Origin: RGIG464 sp045599585
Lineage (GTDB): Bacteria > Myxococcota_A > Bradymonadia > UBA4248
Direction of reading: 5' to 3'
Assembly: GCA_045599585.1 (NCBI GenBank)
Contig: JAZRWH010000169.1
Coordinates: 1-22,762 of the forward strand
Length of the DNA: 22,762 nucleotides
A model generated the notes under the pieces. The model was given only the letters and a program-made list of their open reading frames with translations. It was not told the DNA's origin and did no database searches. Shown piece after piece: positions 8,517 to 16,173 of the stretch. The translations under genes and the position numbers were made by a program. Position 1 is the stretch's first letter; the number at the start of each line of letters is the position of its first letter.

Positions 8517-9404
8517 TTATTGAATATTCGCAGCCTGCTCGCGCATGGACTCGATTTTTGTACGCATATCGATCGTATGGCGCGTCAGAATTGTATCTCG
8601 GCTCTTAGAAGCCGTCGTCGTGGCTTCTCGCCCCAACTCTTGAAGATAAAAGTCGATCTTCTTACCCATGCTCGTCAAAGGATCGGAATTCGTGAGCAAC
8701 AAAATTCGAAGTGCAGACAAATGCGCTCCGATGCGCGTCAACTCTTCTGTCACATCAATCTTATCAGCAAGCAATGCTGATTCAGATGCCAAAAGACGCT
8801 CATCAATCGGTCTCTCAAACTCAGCACTCAAAGTCATTAATCTTTCCGTCAAACGCTGACGAAACTCTGTCACACGCTCAGGTGCGCGTTTTATGGCACT
8901 CTGGCGACTCGTATCCAGTTCATCAATCGCGTTCAAAAGATACTCTTTGAGAACTTTACCCTCTCTACGACGACTCGAGGCCAACTGCTCAAGTGCTTTG
9001 TGCGTAATTTCCAGAATCTGTTCAACGACTTCTTGGCCCAAACGCTCATCATCATCCGCACGCCAAACTTCACTCTGACTCAATACAAATCCCATACAGC
9101 GCTCATGCGACCACTCGCCCTGCATCACGTTTTCCACCGCAGACGCTCTCTGAGCCAACAACGTTTCGTTCAGACCAGAAGCGCGACGCCCCGTACGCTT
9201 GATCGCGACACTTACGTCAACACGACCACGTGCCACATACTGCTTAATAAGACTATTAAACAGCAATTCAACACTGCCATCTACTTCCGGCAAACTGACG
9301 TGAATATCCAGACCACGATAATTAATCGTCTTTACCTGCACTTCAATGGCGTAATCTTTGTACGTCCCCCGCGCAGAACCAAATCCCGTCATACTGTACG
9401 TCAT
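8517..9404 (-). CDS. yicC: YicC/YloC family endoribonuclease
   Basis: This 295-residue protein of the YicC/YloC family, whose members act as endoribonucleases in RNA turnover, has the hallmark N-terminus MTYSMTGFGSARG. Its C-terminal block contains EELTRIGAHLSALR, GKKIDFYLQELGRE, SKSRD and REQAANIQ. The frame is open upstream to 9461, but the ATG at 9404 is preceded by a near-perfect ribosome site (AGGGAGGAG, about six bases away) and gives the conserved start. In many bacteria yicC precedes gmk; here a cytochrome c gene follows instead. Confidence 0.93.
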   Translation of the reverse strand: MTYSMTGFGSARGTYKDYAIEVQVKTINYRGLDIHVSLPEVDGSVELLFNSLIKQYVARGRVDVSVAIKRTGRRASGLNETLLAQRASAVENVMQGEWSHERCMGFVLSQSEVWRADDDERLGQEVVEQILEITHKALEQLASSRRREGKVLKEYLLNAIDELDTSRQSAIKRAPERVTEFRQRLTERLMTLSAEFERPIDERLLASESALLADKIDVTEELTRIGAHLSALRILLLTNSDPLTSMGKKIDFYLQELGREATTTASKSRDTILTRHTIDMRTKIESMREQAANIQ

Positions 9405-9461
9405 CTTTACTCCTCCCTGAACATTTGCTGTCAGATCAAACCGATCGCCTCTTAGATGCAA

Positions 9462-9851
9462 AAGGCTTATTGTTGATACGCCTTTTCACTAAAAAATTCG
9501 ACAATTTTCAAGTTTTGCCCATGCCACAAACCAACGTTCGTACGCTTACGCACCTCCATCCCGCTCCTCTTATCTCATTGTTTTATGTGGGGGAGGTGTC
9601 CCCCTGAGCGGCTATCGCTACGCGATACGCCGCTACCCCCTCTGCCTGCGGCGCGGATACACTACGAATTTGATCAGCTTTTTGTTGCGAATTGTTTGAA
9701 TTTAATTCAACAATTTCGCATTATCGTTTCATTCCTCTTGAATTTTAATCGTCAATTTGTCTAAAACACTCTAAGCGTTTACGAACGACTCTTGCACTTT
9801 TCGCGTGTCTTACACGCGAACCCAGACTTTTCTCCTACAATTGGATCCTCA
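9462..9851. other. divergent intergenic region between yicC and the protease gene
   Basis: This region of about 450 bases (from the yicC start) holds repeat copy B (9589-9642) and an imperfect inverted repeat at 9682-9713 (TTGTTG-CG-AATT against AATTCAACAA). The rest is AT-rich. Promoters for both flanking genes should lie here, but I found no convincing -35/-10 pair. No open frame looks like a protein. Confidence 0.4.
9589..9642 (-). repeat. long-form bulged-G hairpin repeat, copy B
   Basis: The order is GGGGGA/TCCCCC hairpin, then TGAGCGGC, TATCGC, loop, GCGATA, C, GCCGCTACCCCC. It is the reverse complement of copy A with an identical core, about 1.6 kb away, in the gap upstream of both yicC and the protease gene. 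Confidence 0.75.
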
Positions 9852-11606
9852 ATGAAATTCAAATACTTTTCTGCGCTCATCCTAACTGCTTTCGCCATTG
9901 TTTCATGCGAAAATCACGTTTCTGAGCCCGAATCTCTTCCCGCTTCAACAGACGTCATCCAGCCGGAAGACCTCTCCGTAAACACCAACGATATCATTAA
10001 CGGCGCCAAAGCTGCCGACGGCGAACTGCGTTCTACCGTTATGCTCTACACGTACAGCGGTGCCTACTGTACGGGTACGCTGATCACCCCAACGTGGGTC
10101 TTAACAGCTGCGCACTGTGTCGAAGCTTGTGATGATGACAATGGTGTTATATATTATTTGCCCTACATGCATATCGGTATCGGCAACAGCGAAAATAAAA
10201 TTGAATACTCTTACGACTACGATCGACTGATCCCCCATCCAAATTTCCGCTGCTCTAGCGTAGAAATCCGCAATGACATCGCTCTCATTCATCTAAAACA
10301 GAGCGTCCCATCGTCTGTTGCCATACCTACGCCGCCCATGCCCGACATTTCCGGCATTGTGCTTACCGCTGAAGAAGTCGATCAGGCCTACAACTATAAC
10401 AGCTCTACTTCAACGCTCAACATGACGACGGCTGGTTTTGGGCTCACCAATCCTTACAATTATTATTCTTCGGGCACGAAATACAAAACCTCCCCCGCCC
10501 CCTTCGCGCTCTGCCGTCTCACTGGAAAACAGGGTAAATACTGCGGCTCCTACGCGTACGCGACATCCACCAGAGGATTCATCTATTTTGACCCCGAAAA
10601 TACAGGCACTTGCCAAGGTGATTCAGGCGGACCTACATTCTTTACACGCGGCAATATCGAATACGTCATCGGCGTCACGAGCTGGGGACTTGATGATTGT
10701 GCAGGTGTCGATGCGTCCACCTTCGTACCTGATTACTACAACGATTTTATCGCTAAACATGTCGACAATCTGCCTTCCACGACGCCAGAAAACTGCTCAA
10801 ACGGCATTGACGACAACGACGATGGTTTGATTGACTGCCAAGATCCCCTCTGTTTAGGACGCCCGATATGCCTCCCAGAAGACTGCACAAACGGCAAGGA
10901 CGACAACGGTGACAGACTGGTTGACTGCCAAGATCCCAAGTGCAAATTCACTGATTACTGCAAACCCGAAGACTGCAACAATGGCATTGACGACAATCTC
11001 AATGGCCTTATTGACTGTGAGGATCCACAGTGCAGCTCGATCAAACGATGTATCCCCGAAGATTGCTCAAACGGTATTGATGACAATGATAACGGCCTCA
11101 TTGATTGCCAAGATCCCCAATGTGCCAACGTCCTTCGATGCCAACCAGAGAACTGTTCAAACGGTATTGACGACAATGGCGACGGTTTGATTGACTGCCG
11201 TGACCCACAATGTAGCGACCACAAAAGATGCCAACCAGAGATCTGCAATAACTTCATAGATGACAACGAAAATGGCCTGATCGACTGCGACGATTATCAG
11301 TGTATGGGCACGATCTACTGCCAGCCTGAAATCTGCGACAACGGCATCGACGACAATCAAAACACGTTGCTCGACTGCGCAGATCCCACGTGTAGCGACA
11401 ACCCAGTGTGTCTCAAAGAGATCTGTGACAACGGCATCGACGACAACAAAGATGGACTCACAGACTGTGACGACCCAGCGTGTAATTGCGGCGGCGCTGA
11501 TTCGTGCGCTTCAACACCGCGTTCACGCGCCAAGTACTTTGTCTGGCCACTGCTTTTGTTAGGCGCAATTCCGCTTCTTCGCAGACGTCGATCTGTGCAT
11601 CATTAA
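9852..11606 (+). CDS. secreted S1 (chymotrypsin-fold) serine protease with eight Asp/Cys repeats and a C-terminal sorting-type tail
   Basis: This 585-residue exported protease begins with a lipoprotein-like signal (IVSC, C19). The S1 domain (about 48-300) starts IINGAKAADG and has a complete triad: H88 in LTAAHC, D142 in NDIALI and S258 in GDSGGP. The residue six before the serine, which is Asp in trypsin, is Gly252 here, so trypsin-like cleavage after Arg/Lys is unlikely. From 312, eight 30-residue repeats follow the pattern PE.C.NGIDDN..GLIDC.DP.C, probably calcium-binding and disulphide-bonded. The C-terminus has a Cys-containing region, a hydrophobic segment (about 562-577) and RRRR, like MYXO-CTERM-type sorting tails. 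I chose the ATG at 9852 because it begins the signal peptide; an upstream start at 9792 would bury it. Confidence 0.9.
   Translation: MKFKYFSALILTAFAIVSCENHVSEPESLPASTDVIQPEDLSVNTNDIINGAKAADGELRSTVMLYTYSGAYCTGTLITPTWVLTAAHCVEACDDDNGVIYYLPYMHIGIGNSENKIEYSYDYDRLIPHPNFRCSSVEIRNDIALIHLKQSVPSSVAIPTPPMPDISGIVLTAEEVDQAYNYNSSTSTLNMTTAGFGLTNPYNYYSSGTKYKTSPAPFALCRLTGKQGKYCGSYAYATSTRGFIYFDPENTGTCQGDSGGPTFFTRGNIEYVIGVTSWGLDDCAGVDASTFVPDYYNDFIAKHVDNLPSTTPENCSNGIDDNDDGLIDCQDPLCLGRPICLPEDCTNGKDDNGDRLVDCQDPKCKFTDYCKPEDCNNGIDDNLNGLIDCEDPQCSSIKRCIPEDCSNGIDDNDNGLIDCQDPQCANVLRCQPENCSNGIDDNGDGLIDCRDPQCSDHKRCQPEICNNFIDDNENGLIDCDDYQCMGTIYCQPEICDNGIDDNQNTLLDCADPTCSDNPVCLKEICDNGIDDNKDGLTDCDDPACNCGGADSCASTPRSRAKYFVWPLLLLGAIPLLRRRRSVHH
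10785..11507 (+). repeat. eight tandem 90-bp coding repeats (30-residue Asp/Cys units)
   Basis: Eight consecutive units of exactly 30 residues (the last has 31) share four Cys positions and the acidic core DDN.(D/N)GL.DC. The units differ at many third-codon positions, so they are old duplications rather than recent copies. Similar acidic Cys repeats are common in myxobacterial secreted proteins. Confidence 0.9.
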
Positions 11607-11636
11607 TCTATAATCCCTATTGACGCTATTCAGCTG

Positions 11637-11667
11637 ACGCCACGACCTACGGAACGTGGCGTTTTTT
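11637..11667 (+). terminator. intrinsic terminator of the protease gene
   Basis: ACGCCACG and CGTGGCGT form an 8-bp perfect stem around a 10-base loop, followed by a run of T. It begins 30 bases after the protease stop codon. Confidence 0.85.
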
Positions 11668-11741
11668 GTTCCCCAAACGTCTATTAGATCCACAGTTTAT
11701 GGATCAACGAGGGTTTTCACACCACCCAAACGTCTGCTTCA

Positions 11742-11813
11742 GGAGGGGGTAGCGTCGTATCGCCAAAGCGAAGCACGGGCGATAGACGCTCAGGGGGAGA
11801 CTTCCCCCTCCTC
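11742..11813 (+). repeat. long-form bulged-G hairpin repeat, copy C, with compensatory stem change
   Basis: The outline matches copies A and B (GGGGG, TAGC arm, bulged G, TAT/ATA, CAGGGGGAGACTTCCCCC), but the outer stem is AGCGTC paired with GACGCT instead of AGCGGC with GCCGCT. Both sides have therefore changed together. The inner stem is TATCGCC with GGCGATA around a longer loop. It ends eight bases before the stop codon of the minus-strand amidohydrolase. Confidence 0.75.
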
Positions 11814-11821
11814 AAAATATA

Positions 11822-13150
11822 TTATACTTTTACAAACTTACCTTTTTGATACGAGTCTTCCAAAAATTCGCCATTTTCGACGATCACTTCGCCGCGTCGG
11901 AGTACGGATTCAACACGGCCACGAGCGAGTTTGCCGTGGAAGGGGGAAAACCCAGCGAATCCGTGCAATTTTGTCTCATCGAGCGAGTAGGTTTCATCCT
12001 TAAGGATAACGACATCCGCGTCAAAACCGGGCAAAATAGCGCCTTTGCGTCCCCACAAACCATAAACTTTGCAGGGATTTTCACTGAGAAGCTTTGCACA
12101 ACGCGCCCACGTCATACCAGGGACTGCCATTGTAAGAGAGAGAAGCGTTTCGAGGCCTGGAAGTCCGCCAGGCGTACCGCCTTCGACGCCTTCGATTTTT
12201 TGTTGACGCGTATAGGCGCAATGATCCGTGATGACAAAAGAAACTTCGTCGTGCATCAGGGCTTGTTGGAGTTCCGTGTTATGTGAAACGTCGCGAAGAG
12301 GAGGCTGAAGAATAAAGCGCCAAGCCTCAGCAGAATGATGATTATCTTCAGAATTTAAAAATAAGTACTGCGGCGCAGTTTCATTATAAACGTTCTGTCC
12401 AGCCTGACGCGCCTGAGCGGCCAAATGCGCTGTATTTGCGGAAGAATTATGAGCAATGACGAGTTTTGCATCTGCGTATCGAGCGAGCATGATCATGCGG
12501 GCTGCAGCTTCTTCCTCGGCCACTGCAGGGCGTCTTTCTGGATAAGATTTCCATAAGTTTTCAGTTTCATGCAACGCCCCTTCTGCAGTTACGATGGCAT
12601 CATTTTCGCAATGAATGAGCGATACGAGGTCATTTTTAGCCGCGACCTGTAAGATTTTCAAAATTGACGCATCATCTAAATAATAATTCGGTCGATAAGT
12701 CGTATAAAGTTTGAGTGACGAGAGGCCCCACACACGACACTGTTCAACTTCTGCGAGCGTCTGAGGTTCTGCATCCAAAACCGTCATATGAAACGTATAA
12801 TCAATCGCACTCTGTGAAGCTTCCTCCAATCGATGATCCAAGGCATGTTTTAGCGACTCACCGGGCATGGGGCCAACGAAATCGATCACGCTTGTAATTC
12901 CGCCCAAAGCGGCTTCACGGCTGCCTATGCGCCAATCATCAGGCGTTTGAAATATTCCGGTATCCAGTTTTATGTGACAGTGCGCATCGACGACACCAGG
13001 CATGATAATTTTATTTGTACAATCAATAATTTTATCTACCGCACATGCAATTGTCCCCAAAGCCGAGATCTTTTCATTTTCGATCAAAACGTCTGTTTGA
13101 ATTTCGGCTCCATCGACAACCACACGCCCATTTTTTAAAAGAATTTTCAT
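11822..13150 (-). CDS. hydantoinase/dihydropyrimidinase-type cyclic amidohydrolase
   Basis: This 442-residue amidohydrolase-superfamily enzyme hydrolyses cyclic amides (hydantoin, dihydropyrimidine or related rings). It has the full binuclear metal set: H57 and H59 in DAHCH, the carbamylated lysine candidate K147 in SSLKLYTTY, H180 in LIHCEN, H234 in VIAHNSS and D309 in ITDHCAY. Also seen are PGVVDAHCH early on and GFDADVVIL in the C-terminal beta domain. Dihydroorotase and allantoinase are alternatives, since these families are close. The ATG has AGAGGA five bases upstream. Its distance to an SsnA-type gene (about 3.4 kb) suggests a purine or hydantoin catabolic role like hyuA (ygeZ) of E. 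coli, but the substrate cannot be read from the sequence. Confidence 0.85.
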   Translation of the reverse strand: MKILLKNGRVVVDGAEIQTDVLIENEKISALGTIACAVDKIIDCTNKIIMPGVVDAHCHIKLDTGIFQTPDDWRIGSREAALGGITSVIDFVGPMPGESLKHALDHRLEEASQSAIDYTFHMTVLDAEPQTLAEVEQCRVWGLSSLKLYTTYRPNYYLDDASILKILQVAAKNDLVSLIHCENDAIVTAEGALHETENLWKSYPERRPAVAEEEAAARMIMLARYADAKLVIAHNSSANTAHLAAQARQAGQNVYNETAPQYLFLNSEDNHHSAEAWRFILQPPLRDVSHNTELQQALMHDEVSFVITDHCAYTRQQKIEGVEGGTPGGLPGLETLLSLTMAVPGMTWARCAKLLSENPCKVYGLWGRKGAILPGFDADVVILKDETYSLDETKLHGFAGFSPFHGKLARGRVESVLRRGEVIVENGEFLEDSYQKGKFVKV

Positions 13151-13344
13151 AATTTTCCTCTTTCCTAAGCCCTTCGTCGTTTAAGATTTACACCTTTTGT
13201 TATGTTCCGAGCCGCTTCTTTCGCAGCAGACTCGGCGCCGGGCTTTTCGCCCTCACTTTTTTGGCAACGAGGGATTATATCCATTTTTTACTTTTCAATA
13301 AACAGGTAGTGCTTAGGTTTTGGGCTCAATACGCCCTGCGGGCT

Positions 13345-13372
13345 GCGGCTATGGGACAAGCCCATACGCCGC
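13345..13372 (-). repeat. short-form bulged-G hairpin repeat
   Basis: On the plus strand the arms are GCGGC, TATGGG, loop ACAAG, CCCATA, C, GCCGC. The unpaired C of this strand is the bulged G of the minus-strand form, next to the constant TAT/ATA. It lacks the GGGGGA/TCCCCC second hairpin of the long copies. Confidence 0.65.
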
Positions 13373-13384
13373 GCCGTCTTTTGC

Positions 13385-13414
13385 TTGCAGTGACGGAGAT
13401 TTACGCGGTATATT
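13385..13414 (+). promoter_or_regulatory. candidate promoter of the GT-B/PspA-like gene
   Basis: TTGCAG (13385-13390) and TATATT (13409-13414) are 18 bases apart, about 70 bases before the start codon at 13483. The -35 is a weak match and the -10 is good. Confidence 0.4.
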
Positions 13415-13482
13415 AGCATGAGTTTCGTAGTTCGGGAGGCTCTACAAGCAGAACCGTCCTTTAAAATTTAGGGAGAGTTTTC

Positions 13483-15291
13483 ATGTCAGAAGATAAAAAA
13501 AAGACCTGTCAGATCGACCTCATTTACTCAACAGCTGATGCTTCGACCCCCGAAATGACAGCCCTTCGAGATGAGCTTGCCAAACGCGGCTACCCGGTTA
13601 ACCTTAAATCGTTTTCGCCTCAAACGAATATTGTGCAAGAAATTTCACAATCTGCGCGTGATTTTGCACAAACCGTAAAAGAAGTTGCAGAATCAGCAAC
13701 ACAAAAACTTCGTGACGTTCTTCCTCCGATTGGAAGCTTACAAGACAAAGATAAAAAAGCCGAAGCTGCCAAAAAAGACTCGAATCCGTTTACAGAGATT
13801 GGCTCTCAGGTAAAGCAGAATGAAGACCGTGCCGTAATCGTCACCGACATTGCTGCACTGCTTAATTCACCGTGGGACATTTATCGCATCGGTCTCATAC
13901 CGCATACAGAGCTCAACAAAACTTGGATGCCCAATCAATTGGATGCCATTGTTACGCCGCACAAAGCCTTTCGCGGATACTTAGAATCCGTTCGTTGGGG
14001 TGCAGAACGTATTTTTGAAGGTGGCTGGCTTAGCACGACCAAAGCAACAGACACGCCTGAGGCCATTCGCAAACGTTTTGGACTCACGACTGAAGCGGGG
14101 CCCATCCTTCTTATTCTGGCTTCTTCGTGTAATGCCCAGGACATCCAAACGATCATGCTTCAGCTGTCGTTGATCCGCGTTCCATACCAAGCATTTTTCT
14201 ATTACGGAACAAACAGCAACAACGCTTCCGAACTTCAAAATCAAGCGTGCCGTTTTGGCATAAACGCGAGAATGTTTGGCAAACCGCGCGATCTTCGCGA
14301 GCTCGCAGACTGTTTTGCACTTGCAGACCTCGCAATAGCCCCTCAGGCTGATCCAGATTTTTCGATGCTTGCATCATTGGCCGTTCCAACGCTCGTCGTT
14401 TCCGAAAATGCATCCTCTGCCTTAACGCAATTTCTCGTTCACGAAGGCGCTGCCTCTCTCGTCAAACACACCTACGAACTTGCCAGTTTTCTAGCGGCAC
14501 CTGTTAGCCAAAAAGACGTCCTCGAAAACATGCAAAAAGCTGCCAAATCCATTGCTGATGCTGCCAGTGTCGTCAAATGCGCAGATGCCATCGAAGCGGC
14601 ACTTGCATCCAAAGAACAGTTAAAAAACAGCAATCAGCCCAACCGTGCAGCAGAAACGATCTTTCAAACGATCGGTTCCATGCCTCAACCTGCAGCTTCA
14701 GAGAGTTTTCTTGCTCCAACAACGACTCAACCCGAAACGCCATTCCAAACGATTACGCCTGTCGCTCAACCAATTCAGCAACCTGCGGTCATGCCTGTTC
14801 AACCGGTTATCCAGCCTCAAGCCGTCTATACAGCCCCTGTTCAGCCGACGCTTGCTCCTGCAATCGCACCGAATCCGCGTGCATATCAAGATATCCACCG
14901 TGAATACACCCAACTTCTTTTGACGGAAAAAGAACTTGACCGTTCCCTTGATGCGGCCAGCAGTGAAGTGAGCAAATGGGAAGAGAGACTGGATCTCGCA
15001 CGCCAAAACAACAATGATAAGCTTTTCAATGAAGCTATGCTCCGACTTAAGACAGCACAAGCCACTGAAATGCAACTTTTCCAACAAAAAGATCAACTTA
15101 CCCAACAAAAGAATCTTCTCCGCCAGAGCGCCCAACAGTACAAAGGCGCATCGTCGTCAATCTTCTCGACGCCGACGTTCATCGATGATGAATTTTCCAA
15201 GCCAGAAGACGACCAATTAGAAAAAGAATTCAACAACTTACAGCGAAGACAGCGATTAATTGATCTCAGACACAAAATGGGACTCAACTAA
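13483..15291 (+). CDS. unusual fusion: degenerate GT-B glycosyltransferase-like domain plus PspA-like coiled coil
   Basis: This 602-residue protein is not a known named family to me. Residues about 10-45 and 115-375 resemble the GT-B fold of MurG/monogalactosyldiacylglycerol synthases: IDLIYSTAD and ELAKRGYPV early on, a GGWLSTT plus RKRFGLTTEAGPILLILASS switch region, then FGKPRDLRELADCFALADLAI and LASLAVPTLVV. The usual PGG..E nucleotide-sugar loop is replaced by PQADPDFSM, so activity is doubtful. A Pro/Gln-rich linker spans about 395-465. Residues 467-602 are charged helices containing SKWEERLDLARQNNNDKLF and a C-terminal LEKEFNNLQRRQRLIDLR, reminiscent of PspA/IM30. There is no signal peptide or membrane span. 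The ATG follows AGGGAGA. The fold assignments are inference. Confidence 0.6.
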   Translation: MSEDKKKTCQIDLIYSTADASTPEMTALRDELAKRGYPVNLKSFSPQTNIVQEISQSARDFAQTVKEVAESATQKLRDVLPPIGSLQDKDKKAEAAKKDSNPFTEIGSQVKQNEDRAVIVTDIAALLNSPWDIYRIGLIPHTELNKTWMPNQLDAIVTPHKAFRGYLESVRWGAERIFEGGWLSTTKATDTPEAIRKRFGLTTEAGPILLILASSCNAQDIQTIMLQLSLIRVPYQAFFYYGTNSNNASELQNQACRFGINARMFGKPRDLRELADCFALADLAIAPQADPDFSMLASLAVPTLVVSENASSALTQFLVHEGAASLVKHTYELASFLAAPVSQKDVLENMQKAAKSIADAASVVKCADAIEAALASKEQLKNSNQPNRAAETIFQTIGSMPQPAASESFLAPTTTQPETPFQTITPVAQPIQQPAVMPVQPVIQPQAVYTAPVQPTLAPAIAPNPRAYQDIHREYTQLLLTEKELDRSLDAASSEVSKWEERLDLARQNNNDKLFNEAMLRLKTAQATEMQLFQQKDQLTQQKNLLRQSAQQYKGASSSIFSTPTFIDDEFSKPEDDQLEKEFNNLQRRQRLIDLRHKMGLN

Positions 15292-15307
15292 GCTCGAGCT
15301 TTTTATT

Positions 15308-15374
15308 GTTCGATCATTGCGTAGAGATGATTCATCGAAGATTTGCTTTGCAGCATCAAAAGCAATGATCGAAC
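15308..15374. repeat. 13-bp perfect inverted repeat with 41-base spacer
   Basis: GTTCGATCATTGC (15308-15320) pairs perfectly with GCAATGATCGAAC (15362-15374). The spacer has a small GATG/CATC helix. It lies just after the GT-B/PspA-like gene and could be the 3' end structure of its mRNA, a small RNA or a protein-binding site. It is not followed by a T-run. Confidence 0.55.
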
Positions 15375-15434
15375 GGTATCGCTGAAACAAGGTACATATC
15401 AAAACTAAAAGTTTTTATTTTTCTAATTTTATTG

Positions 15435-15465
15435 AAGGGCGCTTAAATGAGCGTCCTTATTTTCT
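15435..15465 (+). terminator. intrinsic terminator upstream of ssb
   Basis: AAGGGCGCT pairs with AGCGTCCTT (9 bp, one G-T pair, six-base loop), followed by a T-rich stretch. It probably ends the transcript from the GT-B/PspA-like gene. Confidence 0.65.
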
Positions 15466-15609
15466 TGAATCAAAAAAAAGCAAAAAAAAGTGTCACGAAA
15501 GCTCACTTGGAAGGCATAACTGTATTGAAGAACAAAGGGGGCTTTAGAATAAAGCAACATTTGTTTAGGAAATCACTAGTCATTTTGAGCATTTATGCTA
15601 AAAGGGTGA

Positions 15610-15631
15610 TCACTGTTACACCAGACAGTGA
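15610..15631 (+). promoter_or_regulatory. SOS-box-like palindrome before ssb
   Basis: TCACTGT and ACAGTGA flank eight bases, which matches the CTGT-N8-ACAG form of the E. coli LexA operator exactly and sits 21 bases before the ssb start codon. ssb is a classical SOS gene in many bacteria. The recA upstream region of this window has different repeats (GTTCAG), so LexA binding here remains uncertain. Another repressor or an mRNA hairpin covering the ribosome site is possible. Confidence 0.5.
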
Positions 15632-15652
15632 CTTAACAGAGAGGAGTTTTTT

Positions 15653-16171
15653 ATGGTAAGCGTTAATAAGGCAATCATCATTGGTCGACTTGGAAAAGAT
15701 CCTGAAGTTCGTTCGTCACAAGCAGGCAAAGTATTTTGCAACATGACAGTTGCAACAGATTCTGGTTTTGGAGACAAAAAAGTCACGGATTGGCATACCG
15801 TCGTTGCATTCGACAAACAAGCCGAGAATTGCGGACGTTTTTTGAAGAAAGGCTCAATGGTCTACGTCGAAGGTCGAATCAGTTACGATAAATACGAAAA
15901 AGATGGCCAAACGCGTTATACGACGCGCATCATTGCGAGTACAGTTCAGTTTATGGACAGTAAGAACAGTGCGGGTGGATTTTCGCAGGGCTACGATCCA
16001 GCGTTTGATCAAACCCAATCCTCTGGTTATGGCGCTCCGGCACCTTCCTACAACCAAGCCCCAAGCTATGGTTCGCAGCCGCAATACAACCAACAACCGC
16101 AATACAACCAGCAGCAATCTGCGCCCGATTTTGGTGGAGCAGATTTTACGGCAGACGACGTTCCATTTTAA
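15653..16171 (+). CDS. ssb: single-stranded DNA-binding protein
   Basis: SSB coats single-stranded DNA during replication and repair and recruits partner proteins by its C-terminal tip. In the 172-residue sequence the OB fold occupies about 1-105, with the usual start NKAIIIGRLGKDPEVR, DWHTVVAFDKQAENCGRFLKKG and VYVEGRI. A Gln/Asn/Pro/Gly-rich linker with repeated QPQYNQ follows, and the acidic tip DDVPF replaces the usual DDDIPF. The ATG is preceded by GAGAGGAG six bases away. It is monocistronic here, not next to rpsF/rpsR or uvrA. An SOS-like palindrome overlaps the leader. Confidence 0.97.
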   Translation: MVSVNKAIIIGRLGKDPEVRSSQAGKVFCNMTVATDSGFGDKKVTDWHTVVAFDKQAENCGRFLKKGSMVYVEGRISYDKYEKDGQTRYTTRIIASTVQFMDSKNSAGGFSQGYDPAFDQTQSSGYGAPAPSYNQAPSYGSQPQYNQQPQYNQQQSAPDFGGADFTADDVPF

Positions 16172-16173
16172 TC

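Larger units (their letters stand above)
13151..13482. other. divergent intergenic region with hairpin repeat and promoter candidate
   Basis: This region separates the minus-strand amidohydrolase from the plus-strand GT-B/PspA-like gene. It holds a short hairpin GGGC-TTTTC-GCCC-like element near 13238-13251, the short bulged-G repeat at 13345-13372 and a promoter candidate at 13385-13414. I found no open frame with protein character. Confidence 0.5.

Noticed and set aside
7944..9642. CRISPR array suggested by similar repeats A and B
   Set aside because: The copies are far apart, inverted to one another and flank genes; there are no regularly spaced repeats or spacers.
11656..12003. 115-codon plus-strand frame overlapping the amidohydrolase
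   Set aside because: It runs through a terminator and repeat copy C, then antisense to a clear enzyme gene; it is a shadow frame.
15447..15659. 70-codon frame upstream of ssb
   Set aside because: It starts in the loop of a terminator hairpin, overlaps the ssb start and the palindrome, lacks a ribosome site and has a poly-Lys composition from A-runs.
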